Assembly (NCBI GenBank): GCA_015680685.1
Contig: MNCI01002042.1
Span: 387,414 to 451,413, forward strand
From: Gnetum montanum
Taxonomy: Eukaryota > Streptophyta > Gnetopsida > Gnetales > Gnetaceae
Length of the DNA stretch: 64,000 nt
Direction of reading: 5' to 3'
In this document: positions 45,201-56,740 of the stretch, one piece after another
How the letters are laid out: every line of letters begins with the position of its first letter
Position numbering within the stretch: the first letter of the stretch is position 1
Position numbers and translations under genes: made by a program
Notes under the pieces: model-generated
What the model was told of the DNA's origin: nothing
Database searches by the model: none
Seen by the model: only the letters and a program-made list of their open reading frames with translations

Positions 45201-47401
45201 CATGCAACCAGCCACAAACTTGACAATGCTCAAAGGCCCTAGAGAATTGCCTAGGATAATTGACAATAGCACCCTTGGTCTGATCTAGCACCGCAGCACG
45301 AAGAGTGGGGCCCATCATGAATGCCTCCAAGGCTGTGTGCGCTAAGGCAAGCTCATTATCATCCTCATGCAATCCATGCTCAGCAAAATAGGGCCTATGA
45401 AAGAAAAAGTATTCATACGTAAACAATGATATAACGTTAAAGGAACCAAAGGTAATACAAGCATAAAAGAGCATACCTATCTACTCTATACACTATTCTA
45501 GGCGGATTTTGGAATAGAGTATGCACACAATAGGCTAGAAAAAGTGTGCTACTATTGTTGTAATGGCTGCAAGATGGCAATCCCCACACATAGGTCAAAG
45601 GATGTGTAGATCTAGGACCTTCGGGAGCACCTCCCTCAACTATATAGGGTCCCTCGTCTATGTCAACAATGAAAGCTAACATGCCTCATGTTGAGCTAGG
45701 CAACATGGTCTCAACAATATCATGAGTCAGCTGCTCGCTCAAATGAGACCATATGACAACACTGAAATTCTACAAAATAAATGATAAAAATGTGCCAACA
45801 CTTAGATGAAACCATAGTACATGCAGCTCGATCCGCATGTCATAACTAGGCATGTTCGGTTTCAAAGGGCCAAACCAAGATAGCACACCAACAAGTTCGA
45901 CCACAAGGAGAAAAGGCTTAAGTCCCCTGCATAGAGCCAGAACCTTAGGTAAGTAACTTAAAACATATAAACTAAAAATAAAATAAATAAATAAACCCAA
46001 CAAGTAAATAATATTCAACACACACAAGACTACCCCATGAGACAAGGACACTAGTGTTCATCTAGTATATTTGATGCTCGCTAGGGAACATTGAGGTCCA
46101 TTAGACATTAGTTCGTTACAAGCAACATGAAACCAACATTCGCAATAAAAGCATTTAAAATTTTTGCTCCAAGAAACATAGCACCAGTAGGTAATGAGCA
46201 TTCCATAACTCATGCCATCTTGAATAACCCTTCAACCTCCCCTACAACTCACGTTGCAACCTAGCAACTCACACTGGAAGCAGCGCATGCTACAAGACAA
46301 TTTACACTGCAGAAGCAGCTAATGCTAGGAAGTAGCTCCAGCACCAAAAATTACAGTTTTCTCTAGGCACGCTCATGCCTAGGAAAAAATTATAGTTTTC
46401 TCTGGCACGCTCATGCCCAAGAAAAAATTACAATATTCTCTAGGTGTGATTATGCCTAGGAAAAAATTATAGTCTTCCTTGGGCGCACTCATGCCCAGGC
46501 AAAAATCAGTCTTCCCTGGGACACTGATGCCCAGGCACAAAAATGACTCTTTTCTCTGGGCGTTTATGCCCTGCCCTGCCCAAACACCCATGCTCATACT
46601 ACACCCAAAGCCTGACATGCATTCAGACACCAAATCCTAGACACTCATGTTGTAGGTCACACTAGGTGTCCTACATTCCCCTGCACTTTCTCTCCGCAGT
46701 AGCTCACGTCGTGCCCTGCATCTCCCTAAGCTCAACACCAAACTTACCACTCCTCCCGTGTCCTGTAACACCATATAAAACCCTCCATCACACTACCCAA
46801 AGCCCCCTTAAACCCCCGTGCATGCCTTGCAATACACATTCGTGCCCCACTCAATGCCAAAAATAACACCCTCTCAACCTCTGTACCCAACTCATGCCCT
46901 CGCCACTCACGCTAGGCATGCTCTGGGTCGCTCAGGCTAACTGATCCTCTTCAATGAATAAATAATATAAAAACAAGAAATTTTTCAGGATTGAGTGTGC
47001 CCTGGCCATCACTCACACTGCCCATGCTCACGCCATTACCAAAAAAAGCAACCACAAAAAAATGGTAAGCTCTAAAACCCCAAAATGTCCCTGACGCTCA
47101 AAATTTAGAGCAAAAAGAAATCTGCGATATAAACTCCAAAATCCAGCAAAATTTCTACTCTAAAACCATAACAAAAAAAATGGTGGCCCTAATGGCTCAC
47201 ATTGTACTCATACTATGATCGAATGGCATCAAAACAAAAAAGATAAGAACGAAAGAAAACATACCTATGCAAAGTCCCCACCCATGATGAAATCTTGGGT
47301 TGAGGAAGATGTTGGCCCAGTTCTTCACTCTCCTCTATGAACGATAGGTTATCTTGCTTCTTCCCCATGCCTTGGCTTGATTTCTTTTTCCCCTTCATCA
47401 T
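42230..47401 (-). pseudogene. Antisense multi-exon gene carried by element B (between PR and RT)
   Basis: Exons inferred from splice sites and alignment to the A copy: 47401-47265, 45761-45477, 45394-45123, 45021-43975, 43862-43587, 43503-43300, 43205-42421, with a last exon near 42310-42230 not resolved. The first six introns have phases 2,2,1,1,1,1; the seventh is phase 0. Seven exons total 3006 nt. The start ATG has a basic N-terminus (MMKGKKKSSQGMGKK). Recognisable blocks are CGWLHEDW (exon 3), LTPNVPETKM and HFTFAFFMGYLRRFAKF (exon 4), an acidic stretch (exon 5) and a charged, coiled-coil-like region (exon 7). In-frame stops show decay. Function unknown. Exon 4 faintly recalls the putative plant transposon protein family; that is a weak inference. 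Confidence 0.75.
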
Positions 47402-47985
47402 TGTGGCCGCTCACAATGTCACTCACACTACTCACGCTCTATTTTGTGGTCATGCTACTTGCTCACGCTACTCACGTCGTCGCTCTCTAAACAAAGACAC
47501 AAATGACATTCATTCACTTTGAAACTTTTTTTAACCCCCCCACCCCTTTTTCTACACATTTTATTTTATTTGATTTTCATCCATGTCATGATTACCTTTT
47601 GCTTTATTATGTTTCATCTTTCATTATGATTATATTTTGTTGCAGTCTTATTTTTTATAATCCAAACAAAGAAAAATTTTTACAAATTAATTATTTACAT
47701 AAAAACTCGATAGTTAATAGTACAATGTACACCTACATATAACATAAAAAATAGCAAGGATATCACTAGCCCGGTATGGCCTAAAACTGCCATGGATGGC
47801 CCGACATGGCCTAAAACTACCATTACATCCCATAATTTCATTAGACTAATCATGTGAAACTCATCTACATTTAAAACCTTCCTCATCAAGAAAATGTTGC
47901 TCACTTTACGCCTGGTTTAAATTGGCAAGAGCAACACCATGGCAACCAAGAATAACTTATCAACATTGTCTCTCAACAGATCACA
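47402..47985 (+). other. Spacer before RT of B
   Basis: It contains two GGCC-N6-GGCC plus TAAAACTRC motifs at 47769-47820. It also contains the promoter-side sequence of the antisense gene. No other gene seen. Confidence 0.5.
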
Positions 47986-49110
47986 TGGAGAAGTAACAAG
48001 GACAATTAATCTATAATCTTTGGATCTAGACCCATCCACTTACACAAATTTAATAGCATCCACTCAAGAAATGTCAGATTGGCCCAAAAACATAATGAAG
48101 AATCTAGATCTAGAGGTCGATAATATCACTAAGGATCCTCTTACTGAAGTCTCTATTGCCACTTCTAGTGATAAAACTAGAACTTTAAAATTAAGTGCCT
48201 TATTAGACACACAACTCGCTAGTGATATCACTCAGATTTTGAAAGATAACATAGAAATGTTTGCATGGTCTTATAATGACATGCCAGGGTTGGACCCTCG
48301 AATCGTCCAACATAATATCATCCTTGATGAAAATATTAAACTGGTGAAACAAAAGGCACGAAAGGTTAGACCTGAGGTAGCGTTAGCAGTTCATGATGAA
48401 ATCACAAAGCTCTACCAAGCTGGTTTCATCCGGGCCATTGACTATTCTAACTAGATATCAAACATTATTGTAGTCCCTAAGAAAAATGGTAGTATACACA
48501 TATGCATTGACTTCTATGATCTCAACACAGCCACTATAAAGGATGACTTCCCGCTACCCAACATCGATCAACTCGTTGACACAACTGCTAGGCACGCATT
48601 GTTATCCTTTATGGATGAATTTTTGGGATACAACCAAATAAGAATCAATCCAGAACATCAACTCAGAACAACCTTCATGACACCTTGGGGTACATTCTGT
48701 TATACAATGATGTCATTCGGCCTTAAGAATGTAGGTGCTACATATCAACGAGCAATGCAATACATATTTAGTGATTACATGCTTGATTTGCTCAATGATT
48801 ATGTTGATGACATTGTAGTTAAATATAAAAAAATTGAACAACATGCGAAAGATTTGGACTTAGTACTTAAACGTTGTCTTAAACATGACCTTAGACTCAA
48901 CCCGAAGAAGTATGTCTTTGGTGTTAAAACAGGAAAAATGCTTGGCTTTGTGGTCTCTGAAATAGGAATATGAGTAGACCCTAATAAGGTTAAAGTAATA
49001 ACTAGTATGCAACCACCTATGAACCTTACCAAATTATGTGGTCTGCAAGGTAGACTACAATTCATCAGATGCTTTATCACAAAACTGACGGATAAGTTGA
49101 AGCCCATGTA
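47986..49110 (+). pseudogene. Reverse transcriptase of element B
   Basis: The pre-RT segment (48020-48454) has MFAWSYNDMPGLDP, the typical sequence before Tat RT. A stop at 48452-48454 separates it from the fingers (VVPKKNGSIHICIDF). The palm block at 48599-48973 runs MDEFLGYNQIRINPEHQ, PWGTFCYTMMSFGLKN and NDYVDDIVV near 48798-48824. The catalytic YVDD is intact, in contrast to A. A stop at 48971-48973 precedes the thumb region, which ends near 49110. This would copy the element RNA; the frame is broken in three places. Confidence 0.92.
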
Positions 49111-49199
49111 GCACTTACTACGAAAGAATGTGCATTTCCAGTTGACTCAAAAGTTCCAGGAAGCATTTGAAAACATAAAAATGGAGCTGGCTCAATTGT

Positions 49200-49600
49200 C
49201 AATAGTTCATCCCCCGCGAAGCAATAAACCTTTTTACATCTACCTAGCGACATCTGATTCATCTATTATGTCCCATGCTTCGCCAAAAATGAGAAGATGG
49301 AATTGAGATCCCCATTTACTATTTAAGCCATGCCTTAATTGCCTACGAACAATGATACAATGACGTAGAGAGATCATGTCCTGCCCTAGTCTTTTCCTTG
49401 AAGAAGTGGCAACATTATCTCTTCCGTAACCAAGTCTATATCATTTGCAAAGATAATGTGCTTTGAGCTATCACTAACAACATCTATGAATCAAGTAGGA
49501 TAGCTAGATGGAAAGCAATGATCGTTGAGTTTGACCTACGTTATGTAACTCAATCCTCCACTAAAGGGCAAATAGCAGTTAATCAATTGACCGCTTCACC
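49200..49600 (+). pseudogene. First RNase H domain of element B
   Basis: Frameshifted. Pieces match the A copy: KPFYIYLATSDSS near 49228, EIPIYYLSHALIAYE near 49307, VERSCPALVFSLKKWQHYL near 49370 and VYIICKDNVL near 49440. The last keeps an Asp where A has Asn. A stop follows at 49465. The tail WKAMIVEFDLRYVTQSSTKGQ (49510-49570) joins the connection to the second RNase H. Confidence 0.85.
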
Positions 49601-49659
49601 AACAGAAGATCAAGCAACAATCAATCCTGAATTCCCTGATGAAAGCATCAACAGCATCA

Positions 49660-50080
49660 ACACTATGCCTGATGTCTATGATGTAATCCTTTACTTTGAT
49701 GGAGCTTCAACTTCTCGAGGAGGGAGCGTTGTAGCCATCATAACGCATCCCTCTGGAGAAATTCGATCCTTTGCCTATCGACTAACCTTCCCTTGTACTA
49801 ACAACGTGGTAGAGTAAGAAGGTCTTCTTAGAGGTCTTATAGCAGCACTAACTTCGGGAATCGTGCATCTTGTAGTTCGAGGTGACTCACAATTAGTACT
49901 CAATCAAGTCACAGAGGTTTACGCATGCAAGGCTTCTCATTTGCAACCATACTGTGAACTAACTAAACACTTGCTAAAACAATTGATCAACGTAGATGTG
50001 CAACATATTCCTAGGAACGAAAATACCATCGCTGATGCACTTACTACACTAGCCTTAAACATGACACCTGAGATGTTCCA
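49660..50080 (+). pseudogene. Archaeal-type second RNase H (aRH) of element B
   Basis: A second RNase H between RNase H and integrase defines the Tat lineage. Acidic positions are visible in order: Asp in LYFDGAS (49690), Glu in the NNVVE segment at 49800-49815 followed by a stop, Asp in RGDSQLVLNQ near 49880, and Asp in ENTIADAL near 50022. These correspond to the D-E-D-D of this family. Only the stop after NNVVE, with the frame resuming beyond it (GLLRGLIAAL), interrupts an otherwise complete domain. Element A has Asn in place of the third acidic residue. Confidence 0.9.
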
Positions 50081-51415
50081 TGCGTTGCCTAGTTCTATAA
50101 CAAATTGTGCCAAACCTATAACTGACACTCTTGACAAAATACCCAGAGTGTCTATTAGCACTACACAGGCAATAGAATGGTATGATGACATAAAAGAGTA
50201 CCTTCTACAAGGTGAACCACCACAACATTTGACGAGCGCTCAAAAAGACGTGATACTAAAACGCTCCCAACAATATGCATTAATTAGAGATACATTATGT
50301 CACAAATCCTATGAAGGCATTTTGTTAGTGTGTGTTAATAGCATCGACGGGAAAACCATCGTGCAATAGGTTCACGAAGGACTTTGCGGAGGGCATATAG
50401 CACCCAAAGCAATGGCAACAAAAATTAGACGTTTGGGCTACTACTAGCCACACATGGAGTACGATTGCTTCTCTAGGGTTAGGAAATGTAACATTTTCCA
50501 AAGGCATGGTAACCTAATACGTGTGCCACCTAATGAGTTGCATACAGCACAAATCACATGGCCATTCCAAAACTGGGGATTAGACATCATTGGGCCGATA
50601 ACACCACCATCTTCAGCACGACATAGCTTCATCATCACTGCAACTGAATATTTCACAAAATGGGTAGAAACTATCCCCCTTAGGAAGACCATGTCTAAAC
50701 ATGTTTGTAATTTCATATTAGAAAACATCGTGACCCACTTTGGTATCCCGATGATCATAGTCACCGATAATGGACCGCAATTCAACAGTACGGATACTAA
50801 AAGCTTCTATGAAAGCCTAGGTATTAAACACTCATTTTCATCACCATATTACCCATAGAGCAATGGTCAAGCAGATTCTACAAATAAAACAGTCATCATG
50901 GTGCTCAAAAGATGTTGAATCAAAGCAAGAGATGATGGCACGAGCAGTTAATCGATGCATTATGGGAATACCGAACAATGCATCAAATGTCCATAGGTAA
51001 AACACCATATAGCCTCATATACGGGTCTAAAGTTGTGTTGCCCTTGGAGTTACAGGTCCCCTCATTACGGATAACGCTCTCTAGCCTCCTTGATGAAAGC
51101 TAGAACAACGAGCTACACATTGTCGACCTTGACTCAATGGAAGAAGAAAGGGCAAGAGCGCTTGATCAAATCGAATGGTATCAGAGATAACAATGGTGAT
51201 GTCATCAATACAATCCACATAAGCAGCCAATCAAAAAAGGTAACCTAGTTCTCAAGGCAGTCCACGAACACTCGGATAAATTCTCAGCTAACTGGGAAGG
51301 GCCTTACATAGTCACCAAAGCATATGATAACGAGGCATTCAAACTCACCAACATGGATGGAAACAAGTTTGCAAATCCTACAAATCATATGTACCTGAAA
51401 CCATTCTATGTCTGA
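50081..51415 (+). pseudogene. Integrase of element B
   Basis: The connection is 50081-50369. The zinc region begins VHEGLCGGHIA (50372) and keeps the two His, but the second Cys of the CxxC pair is lost (KCNIFQRH). The core has WGLDIIGP (50575) with the first Asp and VTDNGPQF (50761) with the second. The third residue is Asp, not Glu, in NGQADSTNK (50862-50888), just after a TAG stop. The C-terminal GPY/F-like module ends with FSANWEGPYIV and NPTNHMYLKPFYV. The stop is at 51413-51415. Confidence 0.92.
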
Positions 51416-52840
51416 TGAGCTTAGGGTACCTATCAGTCCTGGAGCTATGACTTAAAACTAGCACCACAGAAAAGTCTTAGCATCATGACTTAAAATTGAT
51501 ACCACAGAAACGTCCTGGCATCATGACTTAAAACTGATACCATAGAATGACTTGGCATCATCATAGTAAATCGACACCATAGAGCTCCATCTGGTATGAT
51601 GATAAACTACCACATCTATCCACCATGAATAAAACTAGCATCCAGAGTCTACTAAGACTATAAACTAGTTTGCCTCTTCATAGTCTGCTACGACTATAAA
51701 CTAGCACTACACCATTCACTACAACGATAAACTGGCAACGTCTAAAGGATTATGATGTAAAACTAATCCATAATAGTCCACTAAGACTGCAAACTAGTAA
51801 CATCATCAACAACCTAGTGTCATTTGAAAAGACATGCTGCTACAATTGGCTGTATGTGCTCATCCAAAACCCGCCACATGATTTGTCACATAGACCTTAG
51901 TGAAACTGATGCTGTTCAAGATTCTATTTGTCTTAAAATTCTACATGATGGCTTCATTCCATCATCTACATTCAAGTTTAAAGTGTTTTGCTAACTGAAT
52001 CATTTGTGTTTTTCTTATCCCCTTGGAGTTGTGTTTGTAGGATGACATGCCTGAGGTGTTCGTGCATGGATGCACTTCATCATGATGACAAGGTATCACA
52101 TTCTTCCTGACACTCGTGACTAGGTCAATCAATCCATTCATAAGTACATTTCCAACTCCTGATGCATTCCCTATTCCTCATCATGTTTTCCTTACCCTAC
52201 TCAGTTACATTCCCTTGATACAATATTCATCCCAAAACTCTTGATGCATTGTTGCACATTGTGATTCTCTAAGCAGTTGCAACATAAAAAATAATGCATA
52301 GCACATGACACAAATGCAAGCGCATGAGTACAAGCATGACATTGAAAGAAAAAAGGTCACGTTGACATCATAGACCAGAGATCATTGGCTCTTATCATAC
52401 AAGCCTCAGGTGAGAAGGCGATTGTCTTGGAAAAACACTTGTATCTCAAATGATCATGCTGCATGTCATCACATGGCTTTGGCTATTCGCAACAGACTCC
52501 CCTAAACATGACACAAGGGTCCCATTTCTCCAAAGAACGCAACTCCCATGCCTTGGTTCCAGGTCTACTATACATTGGCTATTGACAAGGACCAAAAGCT
52601 TTCTCGTTCATATGAGAGCATTCCTCTTCCACAATTAAAATAATGACACCCTTTGATCAATCCCTAATCCCCCCAGTTACACCCTTCTTTCCCTAAACTA
52701 AATTTCCCTCAATCCAATGTACTTTTGAAAATGGTGCAATGACATCTAGCCAAGGGTCGACGGACAATACTTGGTACTTGGTTGTTCATGATGTTTTGTA
52801 CTTCTTTGTCGATGCCTCTCGGGTGGATTCCTCCAGACAT
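51416..52840 (+). other. 3' UTR of element B with 24-nt motif array
   Basis: At 51433-51800 there are about ten copies of the 24-nt motif, for example GTCTGCTACGAC-TATAAACTAGC near 51688. A pyrimidine-rich run ending TTTGTAG-GATGAC near 52040 resembles the acceptor-like site in F and G. The remainder matches F 900-1840. No gene seen. Confidence 0.78.
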
Positions 52841-52857
52841 CAACAAAGAGAGGCCAA
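52841..52857 (+). promoter_or_regulatory. Polypurine tract of element B
   Basis: CAACAAAGAGAGGCCAA directly before the 3' LTR. It differs from the F and A tracts by one base. Confidence 0.85.
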
Positions 52858-53685
52858 TGAAACACCACAAAATTTTAGCTTAACACTTTGAAACAAGAAC
52901 GACTCAAGCCCTTTTTGGCATTCAGGAGGCAAAACTCAACTAAGGCATGGAACTCATGCCTAGCTTGTTCAAGCTAGCTTGCTCATGATGTCAAGCTAGC
53001 TTGCCCTCAACATGACCAACCCCGACAGCTTCCAAATCAAGTTAGAAATGGTCCAATTTAAGAGTGCAACCTATCCTCAGGTCCCACTGATGACTACTCC
53101 AAGTTTCAGCATCCATAACCTAAGGTTTCAAGTCAAAATTACACAAATCTTGCTACTCACGCTGAGGTCACGCCTAGGTCACGCTGGCAGCGTGAGTCCA
53201 GCGTGAGTAATTTAAAACAGCTTCAAAATAGTGTTAAAATGGCCTAATTTCGAGGGTACAAGGCCCCCTCGAGGTCCACTAATGATTGCTTTAGGTCCCA
53301 ACCCTCAAAATTCTGATTTCAAGCCCAAAAATACACTATTTTTAGCACTCACACTAAGGTCACGCTAGAGTCATGCCCAACTCACGCTGACAGCGTGAGT
53401 CCAATGTGAGTTGCCAAAATGACCTAGATCAAGGCATAAATAGGCTCAGATTCAGCTTGCATGTCATCCCCAAGGGCAAGCAGTAGTTACACTTGAAGGA
53501 AAAGGCTCAAAATTTAGGATTTGGTGTGAAATGTACCTGTTGGCGACCGTTTGGGATGCGACCACCAACGAGTGTCCTCGAACAGGATTTAGGTGCCTGC
53601 TGGTCTCTGGCAACACCAAGGCCCAAATACCTCCAAATAAACTCAGTAGTTAATGTGAGTATGTGTATGTGCTGTTGCGGCATGC

Positions 53686-54500
53686 NNNNNNNNNNNNNNN
53701 NNNNNNNNNNNNNNNNNNNNNNNNNNNNNNNNNNNNNNNNNNNNNNNNNNNNNNNNNNNNNNNNNNNNNNNNNNNNNNNNNNNNNNNNNNNNNNNNNNNN
53801 NNNNNNNNNNNNNNNNNNNNNNNNNNNNNNNNNNNNNNNNNNNNNNNNNNNNNNNNNNNNNNNNNNNNNNNNNNNNNNNNNNNNNNNNNNNNNNNNNNNN
53901 NNNNNNNNNNNNNNNNNNNNNNNNNNNNNNNNNNNNNNNNNNNNNNNNNNNNNNNNNNNNNNNNNNNNNNNNNNNNNNNNNNNNNNNNNNNNNNNNNNNN
54001 NNNNNNNNNNNNNNNNNNNNNNNNNNNNNNNNNNNNNNNNNNNNNNNNNNNNNNNNNNNNNNNNNNNNNNNNNNNNNNNNNNNNNNNNNNNNNNNNNNNN
54101 NNNNNNNNNNNNNNNNNNNNNNNNNNNNNNNNNNNNNNNNNNNNNNNNNNNNNNNNNNNNNNNNNNNNNNNNNNNNNNNNNNNNNNNNNNNNNNNNNNNN
54201 NNNNNNNNNNNNNNNNNNNNNNNNNNNNNNNNNNNNNNNNNNNNNNNNNNNNNNNNNNNNNNNNNNNNNNNNNNNNNNNNNNNNNNNNNNNNNNNNNNNN
54301 NNNNNNNNNNNNNNNNNNNNNNNNNNNNNNNNNNNNNNNNNNNNNNNNNNNNNNNNNNNNNNNNNNNNNNNNNNNNNNNNNNNNNNNNNNNNNNNNNNNN
54401 NNNNNNNNNNNNNNNNNNNNNNNNNNNNNNNNNNNNNNNNNNNNNNNNNNNNNNNNNNNNNNNNNNNNNNNNNNNNNNNNNNNNNNNNNNNNNNNNNNNN
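53686..54500. other. Assembly gap (Ns)
   Basis: 815 consecutive Ns inside element D. Open frames reported across this stretch are artefacts. Confidence 0.99.
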
Positions 54501-54720
54501 TCACAGGACCATGATAAAGAGGCTGAAACCTTTACTCTAGCAAGCCATCTTGCAAGCAATCGTTCACAATTTCTTTACAAAGCTCTTCTCAAGACCTCAA
54601 GTATGTCTCCGAGTGAGAGCCCAAGTGTGATCCCAATGTCTTCTCATAAGTGTGATGTATGAGACCTCCCAAAAGTCCTAAAAAATTGAGATTCCAATTG
54701 AGATTATTCCTTCTTCCTTC

Positions 54721-54740
54721 CCCCCCCCCCCCCCCCCCCC
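54721..54740. repeat. Poly-C tract
   Basis: A run of at least 20 C just upstream of the TATA-like sequence of D. Its length may be unreliable in the assembly. Confidence 0.8.
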
Positions 54741-56740
54741 TTTTCCTTTTGTCCTTTGAAGCCTTTTTATAGGGTTCAAAGGTAGGTAGGGAAGTTACAT
54801 ATTCAAAAATATCCCAAAAATATCTCACCTGACTTCTCTCCCAAGTAACTTGGCCAACCAATTAGGAGATTACTTGCCTAACAAGTTAGGAGGTTACTTG
54901 CCCAACAAGTTAGGTAAGTTACAACAATTTTGAGTGGTTGTAACCACCATAGAGATAAAAAAGGCTACAATTTAGTTATAAATATAGAAATAAAAGGGAT
55001 AATAGCCAAATGTCTCCTTTTATAGGATGTTACACAAATATCCCATAACTTTCTTTTTCTTTTGAAATCTTAAAATATTTTATTTAAATCATATTTTACT
55101 TAAATCATAGTAATAGAGATTATAGTAAATATATATCTATTGCCCCTAACTTGACAAAATTAAATATATATCTATGGACCACGTACGATCTTTATAATTG
55201 TTTAAAAAAAACTGTTAATAATATTAAATGCTTCGTGATGTGCGGCATCTCTATCTGACCATGCTCTGGAAATACCATGGCAATCTCACGGTTTAGCTTT
55301 TCAAGCCTCTCCTGAAATGCTTGCAAGCACATGCGTGGAAAAGCTTGACCACATCTTCTGCGTCCGTCATGGTTGCTCTACTCTGTTCCGCTGCTGATCT
55401 GCACACGTGACCGAGGCTTCTCTTCTACCGCCGCTAATCTTCTGCCCGCGCGCAGTCCTTCTTTTCGCTACCGTTGCTCTGCTACCACTGCTCTTTCCGC
55501 CGCTCCTCTGCTGGAAATTTTGATTCTGACTCGAAACCATACAAACCCTTACTGCAGAAACCTATGAAAAACCCTGATGGCTTCACTACGCCATGGCCAT
55601 TTTCTTGAACGCTGCGGCTGCAGATTTCTGTCGGCGTACGTCCACAATGCCATGCCGGTGCCACCGCCGTCCTGCTACTGCCATCTATCGCGCCCTGCGA
55701 AATGCTGCCGAAAATTGCAGACCTTCCAAAGGTGTGCATGCCCTGGCACCTCACACCCATGCCATGGTGAAAGCACCGCCACGACTCTCAAGAAGTTTCC
55801 CGGCGTCCCCATGGCAGCGCTGCTCACCAAAACTGAGTGAACTACGATTTCGTCATTTCCTTTCTGTGCCCGTTTTGGGTTTGGTTTTGTGTGGAACTGT
55901 TCACAAAAATTTTTTGTTTGCAGATCTGCCCATTTTTTTTATTACAGATTATTGCATTAATTTACATCTGATTGCTTTTGTTGTAATTTTCCAGATTTCA
56001 CCTATTGGGAGATCTTTAAAATTCGCATGGCCAAACATGCATATGGTTCTGCCGATTGTTCCTGTTTTAGTGGTTTCTGTCTCATCATTCATATATTTTT
56101 TTTTTTACTTCCTAGTGTGCAGAATCCACATTGAGATTCATGAGATTGAGCCAACAGTTCCTGGATAGGATGAAGATTTTGTTGATTTCCTACACCCTCC
56201 ATAGTAATTACATGCATTCCCTCTACAGGGTACAATAGAGCCAAAATCGATGAATTGATTTCTATTTCTCTGGATCATAATGAGACATAAGAATAGTGCA
56301 TGCTCCACAACCAACTTTTCCACAGCCAATTTTTGTACCAGTGAGTCCTAAACTTGAAACTTTGCTGAGAAATGAGCAACTGGAAGAACCAATCATGTTC
56401 CATCGTGTTGATTCTCATAGACCTTTTTAGACATCCGAAGATAGAATTTGAAAAGAAAACTCAACATCAATGATTTCCTAAACTCAGCCATGCCACTAGG
56501 AGCATCATTTTTTATTGAAACATCTTGTTGTAGCACCTTGAAAGCATTCTTTTCTTTGTTCCATCTTAGGTAGTTAAGAATGTGTCTTGTTCTTCAATCA
56601 AGGACTACTAGAGTTTAAGCAACCCATAACCTTAAAGCCACATGTTTATTTTCAGATTTTCAATCATACATTCTTTTACAAGTTGTCTTTTTCTAGTATC
56701 TACTCTTGTTGTTCCATGAAATGGCCAAAATGTGCCAACA
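54741..56740. other. Body of element D, with a GC-rich stretch at 55350-55850
   Basis: The 55350-55850 segment is much richer in GC than its surroundings and contains overlapping open frames on both strands. These frames are short, mutually exclusive and show no motif I recognise. It could be a leader, a captured gene fragment or an untranslated region. I see no supported gene. Confidence 0.4.

Larger units (their letters stand above)
53538..56740 (-). mobile_element. Element D: LTR-type insertion in B's 3' LTR (possibly a solo LTR)
   Basis: It begins TGTTGGCGACC and ends TGTGCCAACA, with a perfect 5-bp duplication GTACC at 53533-53537 and 56741-56745. The ends TGTTGGC/GCCAACA and the 5-bp duplication are typical of LTR retrotransposons. 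A TATA-like TATAAAAAGG on the minus strand at 54763-54772 suggests minus orientation. A repeated pair of LTRs was not seen and no pol was recognised. Because of the N run, a solo LTR, a non-autonomous element or a full element with collapsed interior cannot be separated. Confidence 0.75.

Noticed and set aside
53493-54662. Long open frames (280-390 residues) across 53.5-54.6 kb on both strands
   Set aside because: They span the 815-bp run of Ns and exist only because unknown bases contain no stops.
55373-56168. Host gene in the GC-rich part of D
   Set aside because: Frames on both strands compete, none has recognisable domains, and the whole segment lies between D's target duplications.
53538-56740. 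Element D as a DNA transposon, because of its inverted ends TGTTGGC/GCCAACA
   Set aside because: The 5-bp duplication and TG...CA ends fit an LTR element better. hAT would leave 8 bp, CACTA 3 bp and Mutator 9 bp.
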